Origin: UBA2108 sp002713215
GTDB lineage: Bacteria > Bacteroidota > Bacteroidia > Flavobacteriales_G > Salibacteraceae
Assembly: GCA_937891015.1 (NCBI GenBank)
Contig: CALAPY010000061.1
Location: forward strand, 1 to 64,000
Length of the DNA: 64,000 bases
Direction of reading: 5' to 3'
In this document: one piece after another, positions 25,445-34,853 of the stretch
Numbering within the stretch: position 1 is the stretch's first letter
Layout: every line of letters begins with the position of its first letter
Made by a program: the position numbers and the translations under genes
The notes under the pieces: generated by a model
What the model was told of the DNA's origin: nothing
Databases searched by the model: none
What the model saw: only the letters and a program-made list of their open reading frames with translations

Positions 25445-26110
25445 ATGAAAGCGCTAATTTTTATTCCGGTTTTATTCCTTTTAAACTATTCACACTCCCA
25501 TGCCCAAAATGTTGAATTTAGTGGAGCAATTGGTTGGTCATCGCAAAATGAATGGAGTGAGGAGTCAAAGCTCAGAAGGCAAATAAAAACAGGTTATATC
25601 GTAAGGTCGTATCTAGCTGCTTTCCTGGGATATCAGAATACTTTTAAAAATCCGGAAATATACATTACCAAAGATGTTGCCGCTCCAAGAGGAGGACGAT
25701 TCGAGATAAGATCAAGTGACTTTATCAGTTATGGAATTGATGTTTGTTACACCAACATATCGCTAAACGTTAGGGTAGTTGACAGTCAAGACTCCTACGA
25801 TTTTAAATACAAACACGAGAGGCTTGCCATTATTCCTATCTTTTCTTTTCACCCGTTCCACCGCAATAAGAGAATTAAACAATTAGACCCATTTATAACC
25901 TTTGGCGTGGGATATAGAAAAGGGACCAAGAGCTATACAACTTATTCTAAATACGGTGTAGATAATGTGGAAGAAGTTAAAACGATTCCAATAGCAATTA
26001 TGTTTTCCACTGGAGTTGTGTACTATCCAATAAAGCCTTTGGGTATTAGAGCAGGAGTTGGGTATGGCTTGTCAACCATATCGTTGGCGGTGGTTCTTCG
26101 TATTAGCTAA
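25445..26110 (+). CDS. Secreted outer-membrane beta-barrel-like protein
   Basis: A 221-residue protein with a signal peptide (residues 1-20, ending HSHAQ). The mature part consists of alternating strands with aromatic belts, such as DFISYGIDVCYTNISLNVRVVD and FITFGVGYRKGTKSY, and ends in a strand closing with ISLAVVLRIS. This pattern fits a small 8- to 10-strand outer-membrane barrel of the kind numerous in Bacteroidota. I do not recognise a specific family. It stands alone between the nrdBA terminator and the convergent transporter gene. Confidence 0.6.
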   Translation: MKALIFIPVLFLLNYSHSHAQNVEFSGAIGWSSQNEWSEESKLRRQIKTGYIVRSYLAAFLGYQNTFKNPEIYITKDVAAPRGGRFEIRSSDFISYGIDVCYTNISLNVRVVDSQDSYDFKYKHERLAIIPIFSFHPFHRNKRIKQLDPFITFGVGYRKGTKSYTTYSKYGVDNVEEVKTIPIAIMFSTGVVYYPIKPLGIRAGVGYGLSTISLAVVLRIS

Positions 26111-26128
26111 AAGCCCTAAAAAGGCAGT

Positions 26129-27583
26129 TTATATAAACACCCACCCAATCAGCCAGGGAACCAAAACTGCCAATACAATCATAGAAAGAATGTTAAGTAC
26201 CAGCCCCACTTTTGCCATTTGAGCCATTTTAATCAATCCACTACTATAAACTACTGCATTAGGTGGTGTGGAAATGGGCATCATAAAGGCACAACTAGCT
26301 GCTAAAGTAACCGGAATAGTAATTTCATAGGGCGAGATTCCGGCACCCTCCGATATGGCAATTACAACCGGGAGAAGAACAGTAACCAGGGCAACGTTAC
26401 TCATTACCTCGGTTGCAAATATTGAAAACGCAATAAGGACCAGCCCCAGAACAAATACACTGGCGTAAACATTTTCCGCCACCCAATTGCCTACGTTTGA
26501 AATTAACCCAACCTGACCAAACGCTGCGGCCAAACTCAACCCTCCACCAAATAGGATAAGTATACCCCAGGGTAATCGAGTGGTTGCTTTCCAATCCAGA
26601 ATAAATTCTCCCTGCTTTACATGAACTGGTAGTATAAACATAAGTATACCACCCAACATGGCGATGGTGGTATTGTGCAATACAGGACCTCCCAGCAACC
26701 AGTTGAATTGACTCTTAAACATCCAAAGTGTTGCCGTAAGAATAAAAACGATCATTACCATTCGTTCGCCCCTGTCCATTTTGCCCAAATCGTTTCTCCT
26801 CTTTTCGAATAATTCCTTACTCCCTTCAATTTCGGTGAGCCGGATTTTTAATATGACCTTAGTGAGAAGCAGATAGGTAAGACCAAGAAGAATTATTCCA
26901 CTAGGAACTCCAATGAGCATCCATTTTCCAAAGCCAATTTCAATGTTGTGGTATTCTTCAAACAATCCCGCAAAAACTACATTAGGTGGAGTGCCAATAA
27001 TGGTCATTGTACCTCCAATATTTGCTGCATAGGCAATGGAAAGCAGTAAGGCCAATGAGAATGTTTTGAACTCCCTATCATTGGTTGAGCCTTGGTTACG
27101 CAACAAGTCCAATACCGAAAGTGCTATGGGCAACATCATAACCGTAGTGGCAGTATTCGAAATCCACATGCTTAAAAAGGTAGTTGCCAGCATCATACCC
27201 AGCATAATTCCCAAAGGCTTGGTTCCGGTAAGTTTTATTATGTATAAGGCCATACGAATGTGTAGCTTTCTCTCCTCCATGGCCAACGCAATGATAAACC
27301 CACCCATAAACAGGAATATGATGGGGTTGGCATAGGGAATAAAGGTCTCTTTAACGCTAAACAAACCCAGTGAAGGAAAAAGAAACATGGGTAATAAGGC
27401 CGTGATGTAAATGGGCACTACTTCAGCCATCCACCATATGATCATCCAGGTGGCAATACCATAAACCTGGTATAAGGGAACTTCCTGATTCGGGCTGGCT
27501 GCAATGAATAATACAAAGGCAATTGGCCCTAGAACAAGTGCAATTGTTTTATAAAATGGATAGCTGCTAAGGTCTTCACTCAT
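26129..27583 (-). CDS. DASS/SLC13-family anion:sodium symporter
   Basis: A 484-residue inner-membrane transporter with about 11-12 helices. The two family SNT-type motifs are visible: SMWISNTATTVMMLP near residue 140 and the C-terminal MPISTPPNAVVYSSG near 440, plus IGTPPNVVFAG near 190. These motifs bind sodium and the carboxylate (or sulfate/phosphate) substrate. The family moves di- and tricarboxylates, sulfate or phosphate; the exact substrate cannot be told. It begins 12 bases after the DUF4384-like gene and is the last gene of the caspase operon. Confidence 0.9.
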   Translation of the reverse strand: MSEDLSSYPFYKTIALVLGPIAFVLFIAASPNQEVPLYQVYGIATWMIIWWMAEVVPIYITALLPMFLFPSLGLFSVKETFIPYANPIIFLFMGGFIIALAMEERKLHIRMALYIIKLTGTKPLGIMLGMMLATTFLSMWISNTATTVMMLPIALSVLDLLRNQGSTNDREFKTFSLALLLSIAYAANIGGTMTIIGTPPNVVFAGLFEEYHNIEIGFGKWMLIGVPSGIILLGLTYLLLTKVILKIRLTEIEGSKELFEKRRNDLGKMDRGERMVMIVFILTATLWMFKSQFNWLLGGPVLHNTTIAMLGGILMFILPVHVKQGEFILDWKATTRLPWGILILFGGGLSLAAAFGQVGLISNVGNWVAENVYASVFVLGLVLIAFSIFATEVMSNVALVTVLLPVVIAISEGAGISPYEITIPVTLAASCAFMMPISTPPNAVVYSSGLIKMAQMAKVGLVLNILSMIVLAVLVPWLIGWVFI

Positions 27584-27595
27584 TTGCCGACCAAG

Positions 27596-28390
27596 TTAAG
27601 GCTTGGCAGGAAAAACATCAAAGGTAAAAGTGGTAATTCTTCGTTGATCAGGGGGAATTTGAAAAACCCAGTCCATTAGTGCTTTGTAGCTTACCTCTCG
27701 GTTATAGGGAATGTCCGATTTAAGCGAAACCAGGATTAGCCGATGCGCTTCCTTTTTCAATTCAGCGGTCAATTCATAATCCAATGAAGCTCGCGGAAAC
27801 GTATACGTTTCTTTCTCATTCATTTCGAAATTACCTTCATAATCGTTTGGGTAGAGTTGAAAGGCTTCATTTGATTCCGTTATTATAAAAGCCCGCAGGT
27901 AGGCTTTTTTATTGGGTTTATAATCAAAAGTTAACTTATCTCCATTGTTGTACGATGGCTTTACCCCATCCACCCAAACATCAAAGCTGGGGTCCATCCC
28001 GGACTTAAACTTCAATACCGTTATGTTAGCCACTATATGGATTTCCAATAGCCCTCGATCATTGATCTTTTTTTCTTCGGAAAGGAGTTCAACATCTTGC
28101 ACTACACCCTGGAGGTCATTGAGAACATTGGAATTAAAAATCTCCTCAATTTGATTGTTGTTTTCCTTGGTTAAAAAGTCTGAGTAGGCGGTAATCTGCT
28201 CCGTAACACCGGCCTTTTGTAAAGCCTGTAACTTGGCTTCGTTCAAGGCCATTTGTTTTACCTCGGCGGGTGATTGATTTTCTGCTCCAACAGCATATGC
28301 CTTAATGTTTTTAAGCTTAATCTTCTTTCCCTCTTCGCCTGCATAAAGATGAGTAGATACCAGGACAAGTAATAATAAAATATACCTCAT
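27596..28390 (-). CDS. Secreted DUF4384-like protein, partner of the caspase-fold protein
   Basis: A protein of about 264 residues. I start it at ATG 28390, which gives a signal peptide (MRYILLLLVLVSTHLYAG) and begins 7 bases after the caspase gene stops; the upstream ATG at 28429 would overlap that gene and hide the signal. Residues about 30-130 form an N-terminal domain with an EAKLQALQKAGV helix. The C-terminal half resembles DUF4384 (GDKLTFDYKPNKKAYLRAFIITESNEAFQLYPND). DUF4384 domains often accompany caspase-like proteases. Function is unknown; a periplasmic or surface location is expected. Confidence 0.65.
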   Translation of the reverse strand: MRYILLLLVLVSTHLYAGEEGKKIKLKNIKAYAVGAENQSPAEVKQMALNEAKLQALQKAGVTEQITAYSDFLTKENNNQIEEIFNSNVLNDLQGVVQDVELLSEEKKINDRGLLEIHIVANITVLKFKSGMDPSFDVWVDGVKPSYNNGDKLTFDYKPNKKAYLRAFIITESNEAFQLYPNDYEGNFEMNEKETYTFPRASLDYELTAELKKEAHRLILVSLKSDIPYNREVSYKALMDWVFQIPPDQRRITTFTFDVFPAKP

Positions 28391-28397
28391 ACCTTGC

Positions 28398-30077
28398 TTA
28401 ATTAAACTTCCACTTTTTCCATTCTTCACCTACTGCAGGACTCGAGTTGATCTGGGGTGTTTGCTCCGATTCGTTGACAAAAACGGCCTTAATTCCAACA
28501 TTTTCTTTCAGGTAACCCTGCATATCTGAATAAGAAGTATTACCACCTGTTTCCTGTAATTTCTTGAGCAAATAGTAGGTAAATAGCCCATGTCGTTCCT
28601 TGTGAAAGGGTTGGGCAGTTTCGTTGCCGCTGCTTGCTGAGAAAATCACAATATTACCATCCAGGTAATCCGCTTTAGGAACAATCTTCACCCCTCGGGC
28701 ACTCATTAATCCTTTGTTTCGGGCACCGCCACTAAAACAAGCATCAAGGAAAACCGTAATTCTTTTGCTTTCAAATTCAGTGAGTGTTTTATATATGTCG
28801 TTCATCTTAAACGCATATTTCAAGTCTGTGGCACTAACATCTACAGGAATAAGGTATGCATCCTTGGTGTTTTGATCCGGAAATCCATGACCGGCATAGT
28901 AGAATACAACCTCAGCCTTTCCATTCGACAACTCAATGGCCTTATTAATCTTTATAAGGGCCCTATTTAGCTCAACAATTTTGGCGTCGAGTAAATAGAC
29001 AATGTTTTCAGTTGGAATACCCAATACTTGTTCCGCATACCTCTTAAATACTTCCGCGTCCCGATTAGCATAATCTACATTCGATTCCTTGCTAAGCGTG
29101 GGCTGGTAACTTTGATAATCTTCGTTACCAATGATTAAGGCATACCGATATTCGTTCTTCTTAGCCCCTTGTGGAATATTGATATCCACCGAACTAACAT
29201 AATTGGAGGGTTTAACAACCGCGGGTTTTTCCGCACTTACGTCTTTTTTGATTTCTGTATTCGTAGGGCGTTTTGGTTTCTCAGCCAGAACCGCATTACT
29301 TGGAACGGGAAGCGGAACATAATAATTGTCGCTCCACATTTCAATGTTGTTTTTTCTCAATCGTTTTTCTACCCGCTGAACAAAGAAATCGACATCATCT
29401 TTTTCGTATTCGTCAGCTACCTTGGTATAAAACTTATGTTGTTCGTCTTGAGGAAGAAGAGCAATCTTATCAAGTACGATCTGGCGGTAGGTTAAACGCT
29501 TCCACTCTTCCATAGTAAAGTGAATGGAATTTGCCCAACTATTTCTAAATCCAACTCCACCGGTTTCACCCTTCATTTGCTGAATCAGGATCAAATCCCG
29601 GGACTCAATATCGAAAAATGCATAATAAAGAACACTTTCATCGTTGTATTCATTGAATGTTTCAACAAAGATTACCATACCTAAACCCGCATCTTGGGGC
29701 AGATTGTAGTTTCTAACGGCTTCAAATATTTTAGCGCGTTCAATTTTGTGCGATCCATTGGTTCGAAGTGAATTGGCATCCACCATGCGGTTAGTACCAT
29801 CTAAGAACCGGGGGTAATAAAATGCTTTTTTAAAGTCGAATAGTCTCTCTACATTATACTTATCTCTTTCGACAAATAGTAGGTCGTTCCAGGCCCTGAA
29901 ATAGTGTTCAACAATTTTACTCTCCTGATCAAAATCGTCACCAATCATTTTCGATTGGGAGAAATCAAGCCCATAGAAATGAACTTCATTCTGATTGTAA
30001 ATATATTCGGTATTTTGTGCCTGAGACTGGAACCCAAGTACGTATAGTCCGATTAAGATTATTATTAATTGCTTCAT
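28398..30077 (-). CDS. Secreted caspase-family (peptidase C14-like) protein
   Basis: A 559-residue protein with a signal peptide (1-20, ending SQAQ). Residues about 21-280 are a domain I do not recognise, followed by a Lys/Pro-rich linker. The caspase fold starts near residue 310 (YRYALIIGNEDYQ). The catalytic dyad is intact: H397 in FYYAGHGFPD and C447 in FLDACFSGGARN. A further SASSGNETAQPF segment completes the p10-like part. It is the first gene of an operon with a DUF4384-like protein and a DASS transporter. Orthocaspases cut after Arg or Lys; the substrate here is unknown. Confidence 0.88.
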   Translation of the reverse strand: MKQLIIILIGLYVLGFQSQAQNTEYIYNQNEVHFYGLDFSQSKMIGDDFDQESKIVEHYFRAWNDLLFVERDKYNVERLFDFKKAFYYPRFLDGTNRMVDANSLRTNGSHKIERAKIFEAVRNYNLPQDAGLGMVIFVETFNEYNDESVLYYAFFDIESRDLILIQQMKGETGGVGFRNSWANSIHFTMEEWKRLTYRQIVLDKIALLPQDEQHKFYTKVADEYEKDDVDFFVQRVEKRLRKNNIEMWSDNYYVPLPVPSNAVLAEKPKRPTNTEIKKDVSAEKPAVVKPSNYVSSVDINIPQGAKKNEYRYALIIGNEDYQSYQPTLSKESNVDYANRDAEVFKRYAEQVLGIPTENIVYLLDAKIVELNRALIKINKAIELSNGKAEVVFYYAGHGFPDQNTKDAYLIPVDVSATDLKYAFKMNDIYKTLTEFESKRITVFLDACFSGGARNKGLMSARGVKIVPKADYLDGNIVIFSASSGNETAQPFHKERHGLFTYYLLKKLQETGGNTSYSDMQGYLKENVGIKAVFVNESEQTPQINSSPAVGEEWKKWKFN

Positions 30078-30172
30078 TAGTAAAAAATAATTCGATAAAA
30101 TTAGTATTTATATGTCCTTGAATATGTAATTCTGCCTCCTTAAAGAACGCGCACAATACAATTACCGTACCT

Positions 30173-31459
30173 ATGATGAATAAAATCCAATTTCAAGATG
30201 CAAGTGAAGCCGTAAAAGCCGTTAAATCAGGTGATCGAATATTTATACATACGGCCGCTGCAACGCCAAGGTTATTGGTAAATGCACTCACCCAAAGAGG
30301 GGATGAACTCAAAGATGTAGACATTGTAAGTATTCACACGGAATGGGAAGCGCCCTATGTAGATGAAAAGTATAACGGAGTATTCAATATCAAATCTTTT
30401 TTTGTTGGAGGAAACATTCGGCAAGCGGTAAATTCGGGTCGGGCGAGCTATATTCCCATGTTTTTAAGCGAAATACCGGGGTATTTTAGGAGGGGTGAAA
30501 TGCCATTAGATGTTGCCTTGATTCAGGTATCGGAACCCGATAAGCATGGCTTTTGCTCCCTGGGGGTTTCCGTTGATGTTACGGATGCCGCGACTGATAT
30601 GGCTAAAACAGTCATTGCACAGGTTAACCCCAATATGCCCAGAACTCACGGGGATGGACTCATTCACAGCTCGGAAATTGATGCATTTGTTTATTGCGAC
30701 GATCCGTTGTACGAAGTAGATTATCGGGAACCTACGGAAATTGAAATGGCCATTGGGAACCACATTGCGGGAATTGTTGAAGACGGGGCTACCCTTCAAA
30801 CTGGAATAGGTGGAATTCCAAATGCGGCACTTAAGGCCTTGCAGCATCACAAGAATTTAGGAATGCACTCCGAAATGTTTTCCGATGGAATTATTGAGTT
30901 AGTTGAACGAGGTGTTTTAACTGGTTTTCATAAGCATTCTCATCAGGAAAAGATTGTTAGCGGATTCTGCATCGGCAGTAAAAAACTGTATGATTTTATC
31001 GATGATAATCCGCTCATCCAAATGTGTGATGTAGGTTGGGTAAATAATACCAGTGTTATTTCCAAAAACCCAAAAGTAACTGCTATAAATAGTGCCATTG
31101 AAGTGGATTTGTTTGGTCAGGTATGCGCAGATAGCATTGGTTCAAGGCAGTACTCAGGTGTAGGAGGGCAGATGGACTTTATTCGAGGTGCTTCTCTGTC
31201 AGAAGGAGGCAAGCCTATTATTGCGTTACCGAGTACCACAAAAAAGGGAGTATCGCGGATTGCACCACTTCTCAATAAGGGAGCAAGTGTGGTTACTACC
31301 CGAGCACACGTTCACTACGTTATTACCGAATATGGGGTTGCTTATTTATATGGCAAAAGCCTTAGGGAAAGGGCTAAGGCACTAATTAATATCGCTCACC
31401 CCAACAATCGTGAGTCGTTATTAAAAGAAGCCCGAGATAAGATAAAATTGAAGATTTAA
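30173..31459 (+). CDS. Acetyl-CoA hydrolase/CoA-transferase family protein
   Basis: A 428-residue class I CoA-transferase of the acetate/4-hydroxybutyrate type. Features are the N-terminal VKSGDRIFIH, the two-domain Rossmann-like layout, GATLQTGIGGIPNAAL near residue 205, the catalytic glutamate in GMHSEMFSDGI near 235, and the C-terminal VTEYGVAYLYGKSLRERA-type segment (here VITEYGVAYLYGKSLRER). These enzymes exchange CoA between acyl-CoA and a free acid such as acetate. Two adjacent ATGs (30173, 30176) are possible starts. It is monocistronic; its stop lies 3 bases from the convergent nadD stop. Confidence 0.88.
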   Translation: MMNKIQFQDASEAVKAVKSGDRIFIHTAAATPRLLVNALTQRGDELKDVDIVSIHTEWEAPYVDEKYNGVFNIKSFFVGGNIRQAVNSGRASYIPMFLSEIPGYFRRGEMPLDVALIQVSEPDKHGFCSLGVSVDVTDAATDMAKTVIAQVNPNMPRTHGDGLIHSSEIDAFVYCDDPLYEVDYREPTEIEMAIGNHIAGIVEDGATLQTGIGGIPNAALKALQHHKNLGMHSEMFSDGIIELVERGVLTGFHKHSHQEKIVSGFCIGSKKLYDFIDDNPLIQMCDVGWVNNTSVISKNPKVTAINSAIEVDLFGQVCADSIGSRQYSGVGGQMDFIRGASLSEGGKPIIALPSTTKKGVSRIAPLLNKGASVVTTRAHVHYVITEYGVAYLYGKSLRERAKALINIAHPNNRESLLKEARDKIKLKI

Positions 31460-31462
31460 ATG

Positions 31463-32065
31463 CTACTCGTAGAAATGCATCTCGTCAACGTATTTCCACA
31501 CTGGGTCACTTAGCAAATAGCGTACGTCCTTCTTTTCTTTAATGGCTTTCCGAATAAAGCTAGCTGATATTTTCATTACGGGGGCGTCAATCATTTCTAC
31601 ATTGGGGTGGTCAACCAAGGAATTCGTTTCATACTTGGTTAATTGTGCTTCTTCCTGAATGGTAAGCACTCGTGGGTAGACAATCAATCTGTGATTTGAA
31701 ATAATGGATTCGTGGTTTTTCCACTTATGGAATGTCCTTAGGTTGTCTTCACCCATTATAAGGTCAAATTGATGCTGAGGATATTGGTCTTTTAGATAAG
31801 CTAGGGTATGCGAAGTGTATGAGGGCTTTTCCAGTTTAAATTCTATATCGCATGCTTTGAGCTTGTTGTTGTCTTCAATGGCCCTATTCACCAGGGCCAA
31901 ACGATGGTAATCAGCAAGAAGCGAATCCTTTTGTTTCATCGGATTTCGAGGTGTAACCACCAACCAAACCTTGTCTAAACCACTGTATTGAGCCATGTGA
32001 TTGGCAATTACCAGATGCCCAACATGGATGGGGTTAAATGTTCCGAAATACAGTCCGATTCTCAT
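31463..32065 (-). CDS. nadD: Nicotinate-nucleotide adenylyltransferase
   Basis: A 200-residue nucleotidyltransferase that joins nicotinate mononucleotide and ATP to make deamido-NAD, a late step of NAD synthesis. The nucleotide-binding motif GTFNPIHVGH is at residues 8-17. The second signature, FIRKAIKEKKDVRYLL, near residue 170, is the ISSTxxR equivalent. The length fits bacterial NadD. It overlaps the end of gmk by 4 bases (ATGA), so it is the third gene of the yicC-gmk-nadD operon. Confidence 0.94.
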   Translation of the reverse strand: MRIGLYFGTFNPIHVGHLVIANHMAQYSGLDKVWLVVTPRNPMKQKDSLLADYHRLALVNRAIEDNNKLKACDIEFKLEKPSYTSHTLAYLKDQYPQHQFDLIMGEDNLRTFHKWKNHESIISNHRLIVYPRVLTIQEEAQLTKYETNSLVDHPNVEMIDAPVMKISASFIRKAIKEKKDVRYLLSDPVWKYVDEMHFYE

Positions 32066-32637
32066 TTGCTTAAAAAGTCTTTCACTAAACCTTCAGCATT
32101 GGTAAATGCCTCATCCAGATTTTTGTTGATCAGGATTTCATCAAACTCTTTGGCAAAGGCAAGTTCTTTGCCTGCTTTATCCAACCTCATTCTTATTTTT
32201 TCCTCACTTTCGGTAGCCCTTGATCTCAACCGTTTTTCTAATTCTTGTTGATTAGGAGGTTGCACAAAAACAGAAAGAGCACTTTTCCCCAGCTGCTTTT
32301 TGAGGTTTAGGCCACCGATTACGTCAACATCAAAAATGACGCACTTTCCTTCACTCCAGATCCGCCCAATTTCTTCCTTTAAGGTGCCGTAAAACTGGTC
32401 CGGGTAAACTTCTTCCCACTCCAGGAGTTCCTCATTTTTTATTTTCTCTTTGAAGTCAGCCGGAGACAAAAAATAATAATCCGTACCATGTATTTCCTGC
32501 CCCCGTTGTTCTCTGCTGGTTGCTGATATGGAGAATGAAAGGTCAGAAATTTTGCCTAATAAGTGATGCACGATGGTGGTCTTACCTGCACCGGATGGGG
32601 CAGAAAAAATGATTGCTTTTCCGTTTTGCCCCTTCAC
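32062..32637 (-). CDS. gmk: Guanylate kinase
   Basis: A 191-residue kinase that phosphorylates GMP to GDP. The P-loop SAPSGAGKTT lies at residues 12-21. The GMP-binding region (SATSREQRGQEIHGTDYYF) follows near 38-56, and DVDVIGGLNLKK near 100 matches the family's DID.QG segment. It starts 4 bases after the yicC stop and overlaps nadD, so the three genes form one operon. The yicC-gmk pairing is widespread in bacteria. Confidence 0.96.
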   Translation of the reverse strand: MKGQNGKAIIFSAPSGAGKTTIVHHLLGKISDLSFSISATSREQRGQEIHGTDYYFLSPADFKEKIKNEELLEWEEVYPDQFYGTLKEEIGRIWSEGKCVIFDVDVIGGLNLKKQLGKSALSVFVQPPNQQELEKRLRSRATESEEKIRMRLDKAGKELAFAKEFDEILINKNLDEAFTNAEGLVKDFLSK

Positions 32638-32641
32638 CTTA

Positions 32642-33514
32642 TTAGAGGATGTTAAGTACTTGTTCTTTTATCTTTTCAAGCTCATCCTTCATTTGAACCA
32701 CATGCTTTTGCATTCCGGCATGGTTCGATTTGGATCCAATAGTATTGATTTCACGACCCATTTCCTGGCTAATAAAGCCCAGTTTTTTACCTTGAGACTT
32801 ACCAGAATCCATGGTTTTTCTAAAATAATCCAAGTGCGTATTCAGCCGAACTTCTTCTTCTGTAATATCTAGCTTTTCCAGGTAGTAAATCAATTCCTGT
32901 TCAAAACGATTTTGATCCAATGATTTGAGATCTTCTTCGTTTTCCTTGAACCGGTTAAGCAATTTTTCTCTTTTTTCTTCAATACGTTGAGGAGCATATA
33001 CCTGGATTTCCTTCAAGTACGTAGAAATATTATCCAGGCGCTTAACTAAATCGGTTTCCAATTGCTTTCCTTCTTCTGTTCTGAATGTATCTATCTCAAC
33101 AAGCGCCTGGTCAATCAATTCAACTATGGCATTCCATTCTTCCGGGTCAGCTTCGTAAGACAGATTTTCCAACACTCCCGGCATTTTCATGACAAGGTCC
33201 ATAAAATCACCGCCCTCATCAAGTTCCGTACTTAATTCTTTCAACTGTTTATAATACCCTTTGGCCAATAGTTGATTAATGGTAGCCGCGGAACTTGATT
33301 CTACATTTTCAATGGAAATAAAAACATCGATCTTGCCCCGGTCCAGTTTAGCCGCAACACGATTTCTAACGATCAGTTCTTTGTCACGGTAACTGCTAGG
33401 CAGCCGCATCTTAGTATCATTGGTTTTAGAATTCAACGATTTGATTTCTACCGTAATTTTTTTTCCTTCAAACTCTCCCGAAGCTTTTCCAAAGCCCGTC
33501 ATCGAACGTATCAT
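32642..33514 (-). CDS. yicC: YicC-family endoribonuclease
   Basis: A 290-residue protein of the YicC/YloC family, shown in other bacteria to be endoribonucleases. The start chosen is ATG 33514 (MIRSMTGFGKASG), the canonical family N terminus; a TTG nine bases upstream is in frame. The N-terminal YicC_N domain spans about 1-155 (EIKSLNSKTNDTKMRLP). The C-terminal DUF1732 region ends with GKKLGFISQEMGREINTIGSKSN near 245-268, the most conserved part of the family. It is the first gene of the operon with gmk and nadD. Confidence 0.93.
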   Translation of the reverse strand: MIRSMTGFGKASGEFEGKKITVEIKSLNSKTNDTKMRLPSSYRDKELIVRNRVAAKLDRGKIDVFISIENVESSSAATINQLLAKGYYKQLKELSTELDEGGDFMDLVMKMPGVLENLSYEADPEEWNAIVELIDQALVEIDTFRTEEGKQLETDLVKRLDNISTYLKEIQVYAPQRIEEKREKLLNRFKENEEDLKSLDQNRFEQELIYYLEKLDITEEEVRLNTHLDYFRKTMDSGKSQGKKLGFISQEMGREINTIGSKSNHAGMQKHVVQMKDELEKIKEQVLNIL

Positions 33515-33530
33515 GCCGTACAATTTGCGG

Positions 33531-33538
33531 CAAAGGTA
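33531..33538 (-). promoter_or_regulatory. -7 promoter element of the yicC-gmk-nadD operon
   Basis: TACCTTTG on the minus strand, 16 bases before the ATG at 33514. It lies between yicC and the end of the EamA gene upstream. Confidence 0.55.
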
Positions 33539-33547
33539 GTAATCGAG

Positions 33548-34432
33548 CTAATTGAATTTTCTGCTCACCAAAAAAACGCCTGAAAAGATCAGTAAGGTTG
33601 CTATTATCTTAATCAGGTCTAATTCATCCTTACCTAACATGATGGCAAAAAATGCAGCAAAAACGGGTTGAAAATAAATATAGGTACTAACCGTAGCGGG
33701 TCTCAGGGATTTTAACCCTATGGTTCCAAGTAAGTAGGCAAAAAAGGTGGTAAAAATCACTACAAATCCTGTTTTTAACCAAATGTCCAAAGTGAAACTT
33801 TGCCATTCAATTTCGTTGAATTGATTGAATCCGAATGGTATAATAAACAGAAAGCCAAAGGTGAAAACCCATTTGATAACGGTTAGTGGTTCGTACTTTC
33901 TCATCAATGGGCTCACAATTACCAAATAGATACCATAAGACATGGAGTTTATAAATACCAACAAATCACCATACCAGGTGGAAGTATCTATGGTAAAGTC
34001 TCCTTTAAATAGGATTAAAATAGCCGCTCCAACTATTCCCAGGGAAATACCGGTTATTTTTTGAAACGTTATTCGATCATGAAGAATAATGGATGCCGCT
34101 AACAAAACCAGTACCGGATTGGTTGTCATAATAATTGCAGCATTTATGGGCGAGGTTATGCTCAATCCAGAAAAAAAAGTCAGTTGGTTTAAGGCCACTC
34201 CAAAAAAGCCACATAGGGCTAACCTTTTAAAATCTTGCCTTTCTATTTTTTCTTGCCCGTATAAAAAAGAAACGGTCCAAAAAAGACTCAAGGCACCCAT
34301 GGCACGTAAAAAAATAAAACCAAAGGGTTTGATGTAACCAGGCATTACATCCTTGGCAAAGGTGTAGTTGATTCCATAAATCAGGTTTGCCGAAAGAACA
34401 GCCAGGTGGGCAACAAGAGTCTTGCTTCGCAT
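33548..34432 (-). CDS. EamA/DMT-family transporter, first copy
   Basis: A 294-residue inner-membrane protein with ten hydrophobic segments in two EamA repeats, the drug/metabolite transporter layout. Typical features are LIYGINYTFAKDVMPG near the N terminus and a repeat-ending SLRPATVSTYIYFQPVFAAFFA near residue 240. I start at ATG 34432 (MRSKTLVAH); the preceding TTG is in frame. It begins 9 bases after the ArsC-like gene, so the two are likely cotranscribed. The substrate is unknown. Confidence 0.88.
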   Translation of the reverse strand: MRSKTLVAHLAVLSANLIYGINYTFAKDVMPGYIKPFGFIFLRAMGALSLFWTVSFLYGQEKIERQDFKRLALCGFFGVALNQLTFFSGLSITSPINAAIIMTTNPVLVLLAASIILHDRITFQKITGISLGIVGAAILILFKGDFTIDTSTWYGDLLVFINSMSYGIYLVIVSPLMRKYEPLTVIKWVFTFGFLFIIPFGFNQFNEIEWQSFTLDIWLKTGFVVIFTTFFAYLLGTIGLKSLRPATVSTYIYFQPVFAAFFAIMLGKDELDLIKIIATLLIFSGVFLVSRKFN

Positions 34433-34441
34433 CAACGTTTT

Positions 34442-34795
34442 TTATGCTAACGCACTAGCTGCTTGTTCTATTACTTTTTTTGAATTACCTACAAATTGCT
34501 GGTCATCAATCTGAATTACAGGACGTTTTAGAAAAGTGTATTCATCCAATATAAGGTTCCGGATGTCAGATTCAGACAACTGTTTTTCAGCCAACCCCAT
34601 GCTTTTGTACTTCATTGCTCTTCTTGAAAACAGAGCATCATAACTTCCTGACTTCTCTGCCATCATGTCGATTTGCTCGGGTGTAATTTTATTAGTTTTG
34701 ATGTCCTGAAATTCGAAGCCTTTGTTGTGCAAATCCAGCTCTCGTATTATTCGCTGGCAAGTACTACAAGTTGAAAGATGATATATTTTTTTCAT
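34442..34795 (-). CDS. ArsC/Spx-family thioredoxin-fold protein
   Basis: A 117-residue protein of the ArsC family. The start is ATG 34795 (MKKIYHLSTCSTCQR); the longer frame upstream is not coding and overlaps the divergent gene. The redox motif is C10-S-T-C13, as in the Spx/YffB branch, and the family's conserved RRAMKYKSMGL and TFLKRPVIQIDDQQFVG segments follow. Members are either arsenate reductases or Spx-like regulators; the lack of ars genes nearby argues against arsenate detoxification. It precedes the EamA gene in an operon. Confidence 0.85.
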   Translation of the reverse strand: MKKIYHLSTCSTCQRIIRELDLHNKGFEFQDIKTNKITPEQIDMMAEKSGSYDALFSRRAMKYKSMGLAEKQLSESDIRNLILDEYTFLKRPVIQIDDQQFVGNSKKVIEQAASALA

Positions 34796-34813
34796 GTTTG
34801 AATAGAATTTGGA

Positions 34814-34821
34814 CAAAGGTA
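34814..34821 (-). promoter_or_regulatory. -7 promoter element of the ArsC-like gene
   Basis: TACCTTTG on the minus strand, 18 bases before the ATG at 34795. It overlaps the 5' end of the longest possible frame of the divergent membrane protein gene, which argues for the later start of that gene. Confidence 0.55.
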
Positions 34822-34853
34822 ATCGGAGAAGAATAAGAGAGGGAGAACAGATC

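Noticed and set aside
30506..30850. 114-codon frame antisense to the CoA-transferase
   Set aside because: It is a shadow frame with no signal, domain or promoter.
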